NCBI GenBank assembly: GCA_947626345.1
Contig: CANQSF010000001.1
Span: forward strand, 62,001 to 126,000
Reading direction: 5' to 3'
Source of the DNA: an uncultured Oscillospiraceae bacterium
Lineage (GTDB): Bacteria > Bacillota > Clostridia > Oscillospirales > Oscillospiraceae
DNA: 64,000 bases
Shown: piece after piece, positions 8,956-17,493 of the stretch
Layout of the letters: the number at the start of each line of letters is the position of its first letter
How positions within the stretch are numbered: the stretch's first letter is position 1
The notes under the pieces: model-generated
What the model was told of the DNA's origin: nothing
Seen by the model: the letters and a program-made list of their open reading frames with translations, nothing else
Databases searched by the model: none
Made by a program: the position numbers and the translations under genes

Positions 8956-9636
8956 TCACCCGCGCTCCAGCCGGAACATCACGTTCGGGGAGCCCAGGTA
9001 AAAGCGGTCTCCGTCGCGGAGCGTGGCGGGGAAGTTGGGCGGGAGCTGTTTGCCGTCGGCCAGGAACGTGCCGTATGTGGAGCCCAGGTCCGTCAGCTCC
9101 ACCCCGCCGGCGTAAGGCCGCAGGGCGCAGTGGATACGGCTGACGCCGGCCGTGTCGCCCACACAGACGACGCAGGTGCTGCTGCGGCCGATGTTGCTGG
9201 CGCGGTTCGGGGGCAGGGCGTATATGAGCCCTCGGGCGGGACCCGCCAGACCTGCCAGCTTCCAGGAGCCGGCCTGTACCGCCGGCGCGGCGGCGTGCAT
9301 GGGCGCGCCGGGCGCGGCCCCGTACTGGTTCGACCCCGGCTGGCCCGGTTCGCACAGCCATATGAGCAGGATGATGGGGCCCACCGCCGGCGCTAGTCCC
9401 ACCAGCAGGTACCAGCCGCTGCGGCCGGTGTCGTGCAGCCGCCGGCAGGCCGCCGCCAGCAGGGGGAGCATCACCGCCAGACCCAGCACCAGGCCCAGGG
9501 GCCACAGGGGCGTCAGTGTCAGGGCGCTCATAAGGGCATAGAACAGCACCAGATACCAGTATTCGCTCCTGCACGCCCGGCCGTTGAAATCCGCGTAGTT
9601 TTTGAACGCGCTTCGGATCGCCTGGTCGAAGGACAT
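8956..9636 (-). CDS. DUF805 membrane protein fused to an FHA domain
   Basis: 226 aa, from ATG 9636 behind GGGGAGG; the upstream in-frame ATG at 9678 lacks a ribosome site. Residues 1-110 are a DUF805 domain (FNGRACRSEYW signature, hydrophobic helices, RRLHDTGRSGW motif). An Ala/Pro linker is followed by an FHA domain (IGRSSTCVV, GVSRIHCAL, DLGSTYGTFL). It is the first gene of the eight-gene run, so the operon promoter should lie just upstream. It probably ties phosphothreonine recognition to the membrane; the function of DUF805 itself is not known. Confidence 0.88.
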   Translation of the reverse strand: MSFDQAIRSAFKNYADFNGRACRSEYWYLVLFYALMSALTLTPLWPLGLVLGLAVMLPLLAAACRRLHDTGRSGWYLLVGLAPAVGPIILLIWLCEPGQPGSNQYGAAPGAPMHAAAPAVQAGSWKLAGLAGPARGLIYALPPNRASNIGRSSTCVVCVGDTAGVSRIHCALRPYAGGVELTDLGSTYGTFLADGKQLPPNFPATLRDGDRFYLGSPNVMFRLERG

Positions 9637-9744
9637 AGCGTCGCCTCCCCGATGGTCATGATTTGGGCTATTATGCATTATTTTGCATTTTACCAGATGC
9701 CAGGGCCCCTTCCGTCCAACTGTTTTCCATCCCGCCGATCGCAG

Positions 9745-9783
9745 AAAAAAGCCGGGCAGTCGTAAGCTGTCCGGCCTATTTTT
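9745..9783. terminator. Bidirectional hairpin terminator
   Basis: Nine-base-pair stem GCCGGGCAG / CTGTCCGGC (9751-9759 with 9767-9775). It has a T-run after the stem on the plus strand and A6 before it, which becomes T6 on the minus strand. It isolates the kinase operon from the TetR side. Confidence 0.75.
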
Positions 9784-9796
9784 CGCGCCTTTCGGG

Positions 9797-9830
9797 GAAA
9801 AAGAGGGCGTCCCGGTCAGCCGGAACGCCC
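9797..9830 (-). terminator. Rho-independent terminator of the mobile-gene remnant
   Basis: Stem GGGCGTCCCGG / CCGGAACGCCC at 9805-9830, followed on the minus strand by a T-rich tail. The hairpin overlaps the stop codon of the remnant, as it does in the intact gene copy at 23877-24083. Confidence 0.7.
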
Positions 9831-9904
9831 AAGGGTCCGTATCAGATATTCTTCCAGATCTTCCAAGGTCATGTTTGTCATCTGCGGATCGCGCCCTCTT
9901 GGAG
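9816..9904 (-). pseudogene. 3' remnant of a DUF3847-type mobile-element gene
   Basis: On the minus strand this ends MTLEDLEEYLIRTLGRSG and stops at 9816. It matches the C-terminus of the intact 68-aa protein at 23877-24083 (MTLEDLEEYLKQTYGRSG). DNA similarity extends about 90 bp, including the terminator hairpin, with one internal deletion of about 15 bp and no start region. It is a scar of an earlier element related to the one now in this chromosome; no other mobile gene is recognisable around it. It occupies most of the 290-bp gap between the FHA operon and the TetR gene. Confidence 0.75.
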
Positions 9905-9926
9905 CGGGAGGCGGGGCGGGCCTCCG

Positions 9927-10463
9927 CTATGAAGCGGGATAGGTGGCGCCGTGGCTCATGCGGAATATCATCTCCGCCAGGCGGTCCTCCGGCACGTCAC
10001 AGCCGGCATCCAGCCACATTTTCGCCACCGCCAATCCCCCGTACAGGACGAACACGTTGGCGTAATCCGACTCCGCGGGGGAGGCCAGGCTCCTGATCGT
10101 CTGCAGGAAATAGGACCGCATGCTCCGGGCATAGAGGGCGACGAAGTGGGGATCGTCCAAAAGCCGCCGGAACAGCGTGCGGTTGGCCTTCATCCGCGTC
10201 AGGAGCCGGAGGATGAAGGCAGTCGTCACGTCGTCCTCTCCCACATAGCCCAGGTTCTGAAAGTGCTCGTCGATCCACGCCTGCTCCAGCTCGCAGATCA
10301 GATCGTCCAGCGTCTCGTAATGCAGATAGAACGTGGAGCGGTTCAGATCCGCCCGCTCGCACAGCGCCTTGACCGTGATGCGCTCCTTGGGCATCTCCTG
10401 GAGCAGCTCGTAAAAGCTCTCGTGAAACAGCTGCTTTGTCATTTTTGAGCGACGGTTCTCCAT
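9927..10463 (-). CDS. TetR/AcrR-family transcriptional regulator
   Basis: 178 aa from ATG 10463. The N-terminal helix-turn-helix reads ITVKALCERADLNRSTFYLHYETLDDLI, a TetR recognition helix with the usual FY.H(Y/F) signature; the rest is an all-helical ligand domain of the DhaS-like type. It is divergent from the zinc dehydrogenase at 10594, and a palindrome lies over both promoters, so it probably represses itself and that enzyme. The inducer cannot be read from sequence. Confidence 0.88.
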   Translation of the reverse strand: MENRRSKMTKQLFHESFYELLQEMPKERITVKALCERADLNRSTFYLHYETLDDLICELEQAWIDEHFQNLGYVGEDDVTTAFILRLLTRMKANRTLFRRLLDDPHFVALYARSMRSYFLQTIRSLASPAESDYANVFVLYGGLAVAKMWLDAGCDVPEDRLAEMIFRMSHGATYPAS

Positions 10464-10504
10464 AATATCACCAGATCTCCCAGAAGTGTCGACATTCCAA
10501 CAAC

Positions 10505-10550
10505 ATTTTATATTCTGTGTGTTGAAAATGCAACACGATGTGGATACAAT
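10505..10550. promoter_or_regulatory. Overlapping divergent promoters with palindromic operator
   Basis: Plus-strand promoter TTGAAA (10522) N17 TACAAT (10545) drives the dehydrogenase. Minus-strand promoter TTGCAT (10533-10528) N17 TAAAAT (10510-10505) drives the TetR gene. The perfect inverted repeat GTGTTG-N6-CAACAC at 10519-10536 covers both -35 boxes, a natural site for the TetR protein to repress both genes at once. Confidence 0.65.
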
Positions 10551-10593
10551 AACCACGAAAATAGATCAAACTTGTGAAAGGTGGTTTTTCTCC

Positions 10594-11691
10594 ATGAGAT
10601 CCGGGATCTATTATGACGTCAAGAACGTGGCGGTGGAGGACCGGCCGGTCCCCGCGATCACCGACAACGACGTTCTGGTGAAGGTGCGCCGAGCGGGTAT
10701 CTGCGGCAGCGACACCGGCTCCTATCTCCACGGCGGACTGCGCTACGGCGTGTTCTCCGGCATGATCGAAGGCCATGAGATGGTGGGCGAGATCGCCGAG
10801 ATGGGCAAGAACGTCTCCGACCACTTCCATGTGGGCGACATCGTGTGGGTCGATCCCACCAAGGCCCGCAAGATCGGCAAGATGGCCGCCGACGTATGCG
10901 GCACTTTCGCCGAGTATATCCTGGTGGAAAACGCCGCCCAGGATTTCAACCTGTTCCTGCTGGACAAGGACATCGACCTGGACGCGGCGGCGCTGATCGA
11001 GCCTCTGGCGGTGGGCACCCAGGGCGCCCTGTCCATGGAGCCGAAGGCGGATGACAACGTGGTGGTGCTGGGGGCCGGGACCATCGGCCTTTGCGCCACG
11101 GCGGGGCTCATCAACCACGGCATCAAAAACGTCATCGTCTGCGACCGGAACGACTGGAAGCTGGCCATCGCCCAAAAGCTGGGCGCCAAAACGATCAACG
11201 TCCGGGACGAGGACATGGGCGCAAAGCTCGTGGAGTACTGCGGCGAGTATCAGGACACGGAGACCCACATGGAGCACATGTACCCCGAGCTGGGCCTGGC
11301 GCTGCAGAAGATCATGCAGTCCGGCATCGCCAACGTGGGCGCGAAGCTGCCCAACGTGCAGCTGTTCGTCGACTGCGCCGGCGCGCAGCCTATGCTGCTG
11401 GAGTCGTTCAAGTTCTGCACCAACAACACCAAGTACTCCATCGTGTCCGTGTACAGCGACGCGATCCCCGTCCCCGGCTCGATCTTCATGTCCCAGGCCA
11501 ACGTGCGCGGCTCGGCGGGCTATACGCTCCCCATCATCCATGAGGTCATCGACCACATCACCAACGCCCGCACGCCGATCAAGGACATCATCACAGCTCA
11601 GTTCCCGCTGGAGGCCTTCCCCGAGGCCATGGAGAAGGCGTCGGACAAGCAGTTCAAGAACATCAAGGTGCTTCTGAATATGGACCTGTAA
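10594..11691 (+). CDS. Zinc-dependent medium-chain dehydrogenase (sorbitol/threonine dehydrogenase-like)
   Basis: 365 aa, from ATG 10594 behind AAAGGTGG; the frame is open from 10486 but the -10 box lies inside that extension. Catalytic zinc ligands are visible as CGSD, GHE and IEP; the GAGTIG Rossmann motif gives NAD(P) binding. The four-cysteine structural zinc loop of classical alcohol dehydrogenases is missing. It would oxidise a secondary alcohol or polyol; the substrate is unknown. The partner regulator is the divergent TetR gene. Confidence 0.85.
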   Translation: MRSGIYYDVKNVAVEDRPVPAITDNDVLVKVRRAGICGSDTGSYLHGGLRYGVFSGMIEGHEMVGEIAEMGKNVSDHFHVGDIVWVDPTKARKIGKMAADVCGTFAEYILVENAAQDFNLFLLDKDIDLDAAALIEPLAVGTQGALSMEPKADDNVVVLGAGTIGLCATAGLINHGIKNVIVCDRNDWKLAIAQKLGAKTINVRDEDMGAKLVEYCGEYQDTETHMEHMYPELGLALQKIMQSGIANVGAKLPNVQLFVDCAGAQPMLLESFKFCTNNTKYSIVSVYSDAIPVPGSIFMSQANVRGSAGYTLPIIHEVIDHITNARTPIKDIITAQFPLEAFPEAMEKASDKQFKNIKVLLNMDL

Positions 11692-11763
11692 AGCGGCCGG
11701 CACAGAGGCGGCCGGGGGAGGGGACATCCCACCCTGGCCGCTCTTTGCTTCCCGCAACGAAAA

Positions 11764-11796
11764 AGCACAGCAGCCCATGGCTGCTGTGCTTTTTTA
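11764..11796. terminator. Strong bidirectional terminator between convergent genes
   Basis: Perfect 12-bp stem AGCACAGCAGCC / GGCTGCTGTGCT with a CAT loop, A-run before and T-run after. It serves both the dehydrogenase (plus) and the ATP-grasp gene (minus). Confidence 0.9.
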
Positions 11797-11811
11797 TGGC
11801 CGCGCCGCCGG

Positions 11812-13002
11812 TCACTTCTCCGCAAAGGCGTCCCGGAGATAGTCGTCCACTTCCTCCTTGGTGTCAAAGCAGCAGATGCCCACCTGGTTGCCCATGGCGC
11901 CGGAGAGGGCGTCGGGCATGCGGGTGAACAGCCGGGCGTTGGAGGCGTATTTTTTTTGCAGCTCGGCCAGGGTGAGCACGTAGTCGCACTCGTCCCGCCG
12001 CCCGGCGTAGACGCAGAAGCTCTTGGGCCCGTCATAGGCGTGGCGGCACTCGTCGAAGGCCACCATGTCCGCCCAGATCTGGTATACGTCCGCGCTCTGG
12101 CTGAAGTTGAGCATATCCGGGGTGAAGCCGCCCGCCGGGCGCATGTTGACCTCCAGCGCCACGATGTCCCCGGCCTTGCCCAGGCCCGCCTTGTCCGCCG
12201 TCAGGCGGAAGAACTCCAGGTGGAAGAACCGCCGGCAGGCGCCGAAGGCCGCCAGGGTGGCCCGGCCGGCCGCCTCCACCTCGGGGGGGATGGAACGGTT
12301 TACATAATACGAGCAGGGCTTGTGCTCGTTCACCATGTCCATGATGGAGGTGGGGCTGATGTGGCTGGCGGCGAAGAGGACCTCGCCCTTGGAGTTGCAC
12401 ACGCCGTCGTAGGTGGTGACCTCGCCGGGGACGAACTCCTCCATCAGATAGGGTACGTCCGGCTTCTCGGAGAAGAAGGCGGCGGTGTCGGCGTCGCTCT
12501 TCAGCTTATAGGTGGCGGCGGCGCCCACGCCGCTGTCCGGCTTGACGATCACCGGATAGCCCACCTGGCCGATGAAGGCGCGGGCGGCGGCCTCGTCCGT
12601 CACCAGATGGAACCGGGCCGCGGGCACGCCCGCCGTCTTGTAAAAGCTCTTCATGACGGACTTGCTCTTGTATTTTTCTATCTCATGGGCCTTCAGGCCC
12701 GTGGTCACGTTGAAATCTGTGCGCAGGCGGGCGTCCTGCTCCAGCCAGTACTCGTTGTTGGACTCGATCCAGTCCAGCTTGCCGTATTTGAAGGAGAAGT
12801 AGGCCACCGCCCGGAACACCTGGTCATAGTCCTCCAGCGTGTCCACCTTATAGTACTCGGTCAGCGCCTGGCGCAGCTCCGGCCGCAGCCCGTCATAGGG
12901 GCAGTCGCCCACTCCCAGCACGGTGACGCCGTTGCCCGCCAGGCAGGCGCAGAAGTGCCAGTAGGCCTCGGGGAAGTTGGGAGAGATAAAGAGGAAATTC
13001 AT
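11812..13002 (-). CDS. ATP-grasp domain carboxylate-amine ligase-like protein
   Basis: 396 aa, ATG 13002 behind AAAGGCG. An N-terminal pre-ATP-grasp Rossmann-like part (MNFLFISPNFPE) is followed by an ATP-grasp domain: YPVIVKPDSGVGA (ATP-binding Lys), YLMEEFVPGE and VALEVNMRPAGG (metal-binding Glu/Asn). Such enzymes join a carboxylate to an amine through an acyl-phosphate. No biosynthetic partner gene is adjacent, so the product is unknown. It is transcribed from its own consensus-like promoter, divergent from the pyrophosphatase gene. Confidence 0.82.
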   Translation of the reverse strand: MNFLFISPNFPEAYWHFCACLAGNGVTVLGVGDCPYDGLRPELRQALTEYYKVDTLEDYDQVFRAVAYFSFKYGKLDWIESNNEYWLEQDARLRTDFNVTTGLKAHEIEKYKSKSVMKSFYKTAGVPAARFHLVTDEAAARAFIGQVGYPVIVKPDSGVGAAATYKLKSDADTAAFFSEKPDVPYLMEEFVPGEVTTYDGVCNSKGEVLFAASHISPTSIMDMVNEHKPCSYYVNRSIPPEVEAAGRATLAAFGACRRFFHLEFFRLTADKAGLGKAGDIVALEVNMRPAGGFTPDMLNFSQSADVYQIWADMVAFDECRHAYDGPKSFCVYAGRRDECDYVLTLAELQKKYASNARLFTRMPDALSGAMGNQVGICCFDTKEEVDDYLRDAFAEK

Positions 13003-13046
13003 ATGTTCGCCTTTCTCTTTACTGATTTGCGCAATTAAGCAATTAC

Positions 13047-13075
13047 ATTATAATGCCATCGCGCCCGGATTGCAA
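13047..13075 (-). promoter_or_regulatory. Sigma-A-type promoter of the ATP-grasp gene
   Basis: On the minus strand TTGCAA (13075-13070), 17-bp spacer, TATAAT (13052-13047), 45 bp before the start codon. Confidence 0.75.
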
Positions 13076-13114
13076 GAGGACGATGGCAAACGCGCCCCGC
13101 CGGGGCCGAAGGGC

Positions 13115-13143
13115 TTGCAATCATTTCCAGGATACCGTATAAT
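13115..13143 (+). promoter_or_regulatory. Sigma-A-type promoter of the pyrophosphatase gene
   Basis: TTGCAA (13115-13120), 17-bp spacer, TATAAT (13138-13143), 42 bp before the start codon. It has the same hexamers and spacing as the divergent promoter beside it. Confidence 0.78.
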
Positions 13144-13184
13144 AATACATCCCCCATGGCGATAAACAGAAGGGAGAAGATGTT

Positions 13185-13718
13185 ATGAATCTTTGGCACG
13201 ATATCCGCCCCGCCCGCCTGAAGCCGGAGGATTTTCTGGCGGTGATCGAGATCGAGAAGGGCTCGAAAAACAAGTACGAGATGGACAAGGAGACCGGCGC
13301 GCTGCGCCTGGACCGCATCCTCTATACCTCCACCCACTATCCGGCCAACTACGGCTTCATCCCCCGGACCTACGCCGACGACGGCGACCCGCTGGACGTG
13401 CTGGTGCTGTGCAGCGAGGCCATCCGGCCTCTGAGCCTGGTGCGGGTCTATCCGGTGGGGTTCATCACCATGATGGACAACGGCAAGGTGGACGACAAGA
13501 TCCTGGCCATCCCCTTTGAGGACCCCATGTACAACATCTTCAAGGACCTGAACGATCTGCCCGCCCATATCCACCGGGAGATCCAGCACTTCTTCACGGT
13601 GTACAAGAGCCTGGAGCCGGGCAAGGAGTCGGTGGTCAACAACGCCCACGGCCGGGAGGAGGCCATCGAGGTCATCCGCAAGGCCTTCACCGATTACGTG
13701 GACAAGTTCTGCCGGTGA
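13185..13718 (+). CDS. ppa: Family I inorganic pyrophosphatase
   Basis: 177 aa, the normal size for the soluble family I enzyme, which splits PPi to two phosphates in the cytoplasm. Active-site signatures are IEIEKGSKNKYE (Glu/Lys), YPANYGFIP and DGDPLDVLV with the metal-binding aspartates, then DDKILAIP. ATG 13185 follows AGAAGGGAG. It is a single-gene unit with its own promoter. Confidence 0.95.
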   Translation: MNLWHDIRPARLKPEDFLAVIEIEKGSKNKYEMDKETGALRLDRILYTSTHYPANYGFIPRTYADDGDPLDVLVLCSEAIRPLSLVRVYPVGFITMMDNGKVDDKILAIPFEDPMYNIFKDLNDLPAHIHREIQHFFTVYKSLEPGKESVVNNAHGREEAIEVIRKAFTDYVDKFCR

Positions 13719-13817
13719 GCAGCCGCCCCGAGGGGCGGGACGCCGCGCTGTCACGCGGGCAGCGGGATGCATCGGCAGATGCGTATTTCAAAAAACATGA
13801 AAGGCAGGAGATTCGAC

Positions 13818-16709
13818 ATGCAGATCAATGACCTTATCCACGGCTTCCGGGTTCTGGAGCGGCGCACGCTGGGCGAGCTGAACGCCGTGATGTGGCGGAT
13901 GGAGTATGAAAAAAACGGCGCCCGGCTCATTTGGCTGGAGCGGCCTGACAACAACAAGACCTTCTCCATCGCCTTCAAGACCATCCCCCAGGACGACACG
14001 GGGGTGTTCCACATCCTGGAGCATTCGGTGCTCAACGGCTCGGAGAAGTACCCGGTGAAGGAGCCCTTCGTGGAGCTGCTCAAGAGCTCCATGGCCACCT
14101 TCCTCAACGCCATGACCTTCCCGGACAAGACCATGTATCCGGTCTCCTCCCGCAACGATCAGGACTTTTTGAATCTGATCGACGTGTACATGGACGCGGT
14201 GCTCCACCCGGTGAGCCTGCGGGATCCCCACTCGTTCCTGCAGGAGGGCTGGCACTATGAGCTGGACAGCCCGGAGGGGGAGCTGCGCTGCAACGGCGTG
14301 GTGTACAACGAGATGAAGGGCGCCTATGCCTCCCCGGACACGGTGATGATGGAGCAGCTCGGCAGCCTGCTGTTCCCGTCCAACTGCTACGGCAAGAGCT
14401 CCGGCGGCGACCCGGAGCACATCCCGGAGCTGACGTACGAAAACTATCTGGCCAGCCATAGGCGGTTCTATCACCCCTCCAACTCCTATATCTGCCTGGA
14501 CGGGCAGGTGGATCTGGACGCGGTGCTGGCCAAGCTGGACGGCTTTTTGAAGGATTACGAGCGCATCGATCCGGACGCGGACATCCCCATGCAGGAGCCG
14601 GTGGCCCCGGCGGAGCGGACGTGCGCGTATGAGATCGGGCCGGAGGAGGACGAGACGGACAAGGCCATCCTGGCCGGCGGCTGGGTGTTCGGCAAGTTTT
14701 CCGACATGGAGCGCAACGTGGCCTTCTCCGCCCTGGCCCGGCTGCTGTGCGGCTCCAACGAGTCGCCGCTGACCAAGCCGCTGCTGGACGCGGGCCTGTG
14801 CCAGGACGTGGCGCTGGAGAAGCTGGACGGGGTGCAGCAGCTCTACGCCATCTTGCAGATCAAAAACGCCGATCCGGCCAAAAAGGACGAGATCTGGGCG
14901 CTGGTGGAAGATACCCTCCGCGGCCTGGCGGATGGCGGCCTGGATAAAACGCGCCTGCACAGCATCCTCAACCGGCTGGAATTCGCCGCCCGGGAGAAGG
15001 ATTACGGCTCCATGCCCCGGGGACTGGTGTACGCCATCACCAGCCTGGAGGGCTGGCTTTATAGCGGCGACCCGGCCCAGGGGCTGGAGTATGACGCGCT
15101 GTTCGCCGCCCTGCGGCGGAAGGTGGACGAGGGCTGGTTCGACGGCTTCCTGCGCCAGGTGTTCCTGGATAATCCCCACCGGGCCCGGCTTCTGATGCTG
15201 CCCTCCAAGACCCTGGGGGAGGAGAAGGCCCGCGCCGAGGCGGAGCGGCTGGCGAAGATCAAGGCCGGCTGGAGCCAGGATGAGGTGCGGCAGGTCATCG
15301 CGGATTTCGCCGCCCTGCGCGCCCGGCAGAACGAGGCGGACACGCCGGAGACCCTCGCCTGCCTGCCCACGCTGTCCCTGGCCGACATCCCGGAAAAGGG
15401 CATGCCCGTGTGCCAGCAGATCGACAGGGTGGGGGGCGTGACGCTCCTGCATCAGCCGGTGGAGACGGACGGCATCGTGTATCTCGATCTGTACTTCTCC
15501 CTGGGAGATCTGCCGGTGGAGACGCTGCAAAAGGTCAGGCTGCTGGCCGACCTGCTGGGCCAGGTGGCCACGGAGCACTACGATCCGCTGGCCCTGAGCA
15601 GCGAGCTGGAGGGCCGCCTGGGCCGGTTCTCCGCCACCGTGCAGGTGAACGCCGCGCCGGGCAGGCTGGACGAGGCCGCGCCCTGGCTGCTGGTGAGCCT
15701 GTCCATGCTGTCCGATCACCGGCAGGACGCCGTCCGGATGCTGGACGAGATCCTGAACCGCTCCCGGTTCGACGACACCGGGTTTATCTATAACATCCTG
15801 CGCCAGCAGCGGCTGGGGCTGGAGCAGTCCGTCACCATGAGCGGCAACAGCTTCGGCTCCATGCGCGTGGCCGCCCAGTGCTCCGCCTGCGGCGCCGTGA
15901 ACGAGGCGGTGCGGGGCATAGGCATGCTGCGCATGCTCCAGCAGACCGAAAAGAGCTTCGGGACGGAAGGCGAGAGCCTGTGCCGGCAGCTGGCAGAGCT
16001 GTGCGGGACGGTGTTTGCCAAGGAGCGCCTGACCGTGAGCCTCACCGGCGAGCGGGACGACGGCCTGGTGGAGGACGTGCTGGCGGTGCTGCCCTCCGGC
16101 GCCATGGGCGAGCCGGCGGCGTACGCGCCGCTGCCCGGGAAAAAGGAGGGCTTCGTCATCCCCGCGGCCATCGGCTTCGCGGCGGAGGGGGCCAATCTGA
16201 ACGGTCTGGGCGCGGCCTTCTCCGGCACGGGGCTGGTGGCGGCCCAGCTGCTCACCTTCGATCACCTGTGGAACGAGGTCCGTGTCAAGGGCGGCGCCTA
16301 CGGGGTGAACCTGTCGGTGCGGCCCATGGGGGACGTGGCCTTCTCCAGCTACCGGGATCCCAGCCCCGCCGGGACGCTGAACACCTTCGCCAGCTGCGGC
16401 GAGGCCCTGCGGCAGGCCTGCGCGGGGGGCGATATCGACAAGTATATCATCAGCACGGTGGCCTCCACCGAGCCGGTGCTGTCCCCCTGGGCGGAGGGCG
16501 CGCGGGCGGCGAATCTGTATCTCAGCGGCCGGAGCGGGGAGGATCTGGACCGGCAGCGCAGCCAGATCCTGCACACCACCCCGGAGAGCCTGGCGGCCTT
16601 CAGCGCGACGCTGGAGGCGGTGTGCGCCGCCGGACATGTGTGCGTCATCGGCGGAAAGGACGCCGTGGACGCCTGCGCCGGTCTGGACAGCGTGGAGAGC
16701 ATCCAGTGA
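13818..16709 (+). CDS. M16C-family zinc metallopeptidase (presequence protease-like)
   Basis: 963 aa; ATG 13818 is chosen for AGGAG upstream, against an open frame from 13767. The inverted zinc motif HILEH near the N-terminus with the distal Glu in VVYNEMKG identifies M16; total length and the middle M16C-associated region fit the PreP/Falcilysin class rather than the two-subunit M16B type. There is no signal peptide, so it probably degrades peptides in the cytoplasm. It ends in a strong terminator. Confidence 0.93.
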   Translation: MQINDLIHGFRVLERRTLGELNAVMWRMEYEKNGARLIWLERPDNNKTFSIAFKTIPQDDTGVFHILEHSVLNGSEKYPVKEPFVELLKSSMATFLNAMTFPDKTMYPVSSRNDQDFLNLIDVYMDAVLHPVSLRDPHSFLQEGWHYELDSPEGELRCNGVVYNEMKGAYASPDTVMMEQLGSLLFPSNCYGKSSGGDPEHIPELTYENYLASHRRFYHPSNSYICLDGQVDLDAVLAKLDGFLKDYERIDPDADIPMQEPVAPAERTCAYEIGPEEDETDKAILAGGWVFGKFSDMERNVAFSALARLLCGSNESPLTKPLLDAGLCQDVALEKLDGVQQLYAILQIKNADPAKKDEIWALVEDTLRGLADGGLDKTRLHSILNRLEFAAREKDYGSMPRGLVYAITSLEGWLYSGDPAQGLEYDALFAALRRKVDEGWFDGFLRQVFLDNPHRARLLMLPSKTLGEEKARAEAERLAKIKAGWSQDEVRQVIADFAALRARQNEADTPETLACLPTLSLADIPEKGMPVCQQIDRVGGVTLLHQPVETDGIVYLDLYFSLGDLPVETLQKVRLLADLLGQVATEHYDPLALSSELEGRLGRFSATVQVNAAPGRLDEAAPWLLVSLSMLSDHRQDAVRMLDEILNRSRFDDTGFIYNILRQQRLGLEQSVTMSGNSFGSMRVAAQCSACGAVNEAVRGIGMLRMLQQTEKSFGTEGESLCRQLAELCGTVFAKERLTVSLTGERDDGLVEDVLAVLPSGAMGEPAAYAPLPGKKEGFVIPAAIGFAAEGANLNGLGAAFSGTGLVAAQLLTFDHLWNEVRVKGGAYGVNLSVRPMGDVAFSSYRDPSPAGTLNTFASCGEALRQACAGGDIDKYIISTVASTEPVLSPWAEGARAANLYLSGRSGEDLDRQRSQILHTTPESLAAFSATLEAVCAAGHVCVIGGKDAVDACAGLDSVESIQ

Positions 16710-16722
16710 CGGCATGAACGCA

Positions 16723-16752
16723 GCGGCCTCCCTCCGGGGAGGCCGCTTTTTT
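16723..16752 (+). terminator. Rho-independent terminator of the M16C gene
   Basis: Perfect 10-bp stem GCGGCCTCCC / GGGAGGCCGC followed by T6. Confidence 0.9.
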
Positions 16753-16761
16753 CACAGCCAT

Positions 16762-16790
16762 TTGACGGCGGGGCCCCGGCGTGGTAAAGT
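16762..16790 (+). promoter_or_regulatory. Promoter of the Bce-type two-component genes
   Basis: TTGACG (16762), 17-bp spacer, TAAAGT (16785), 28 bp before the response-regulator start. Confidence 0.6.
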
Positions 16791-16818
16791 GGGGCAGGAA
16801 ACGGAGCGTGAGAGCGGG

Positions 16819-17490
16819 ATGTACAGGATATTCATCGTGGAGGACGACCGGGCGCTGGCCCGGGTCATGCAGCGGCAGATCGAGTCCTGGGGCCACCAGG
16901 TGCGCTGTGCGGAGGACCTGCGGGACATCATGGGGGAATTCTCCGCCTTTGAGCCCCATCTGGTGCTGCTGGACATCAGTCTGCCATTCTATAACGGCTA
17001 CCACTGGTGCGAGAAGATCCGGGCCGTGTCCAGCGTGCCGGTGGTGTTCATCTCCTCGGCGTCGGACAACATGAACATCGTCATGGCCATGACCATGGGC
17101 GGGGACGACTTTCTGCCCAAGCCGGTGGATCTGGACGTGATGATGGCCAAGCTGCAGGCGGTGCTGCGCCGGGCCTACGACATGAGCGGCAAGACGCCGG
17201 TGCTGGAGCACAACGGCGCGGTGCTGAATCTGAACGACGCCAGCCTCAGCTATGAGGGCAGGCGGGTGGAGCTGACGAAAAACGAGTTCCGCATCCTGCA
17301 GACCCTCATGGAGAACAAGGGCAAGGTGGTCAGCCGGGACACCCTCATGACCCGGCTGTGGCAGATGGACGCCTACGTGGAGGAGAACACCCTCACCGTG
17401 AACGTGACCCGCCTGCGCCGGAAGCTGGAGGAGGCGGGCCTGGCCGACTTCATCGCCACCCGCGTGGGCGCGGGCTACATCGTGGGGTGA
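16819..17490 (+). CDS. OmpR-family response regulator, BceR type
   Basis: 223 aa from ATG 16819. The receiver domain has VEDD acidic pair, phospho-acceptor Asp52 (LLDISLP) and KPVD; the C-terminal winged helix includes the NVTRLRRKL recognition segment. The length and the YNGYHWCEKIR stretch fit BceR/VraR regulators that control antimicrobial-peptide transporters. The cognate kinase gene starts 3 bp after its stop but is interrupted by the mobile element, so phosphorylation would need another kinase or small phosphodonors. The target is probably the ABC operon now 15.6 kb downstream. Confidence 0.88.
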   Translation: MYRIFIVEDDRALARVMQRQIESWGHQVRCAEDLRDIMGEFSAFEPHLVLLDISLPFYNGYHWCEKIRAVSSVPVVFISSASDNMNIVMAMTMGGDDFLPKPVDLDVMMAKLQAVLRRAYDMSGKTPVLEHNGAVLNLNDASLSYEGRRVELTKNEFRILQTLMENKGKVVSRDTLMTRLWQMDAYVEENTLTVNVTRLRRKLEEAGLADFIATRVGAGYIVG

Positions 17491-17493
17491 GCC

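Noticed and set aside
13788..16715. 975-aa minus-strand frame opposite the M16C peptidase
   Set aside because: Low-complexity shadow without ribosome site or motifs; the plus strand has a complete M16C enzyme.
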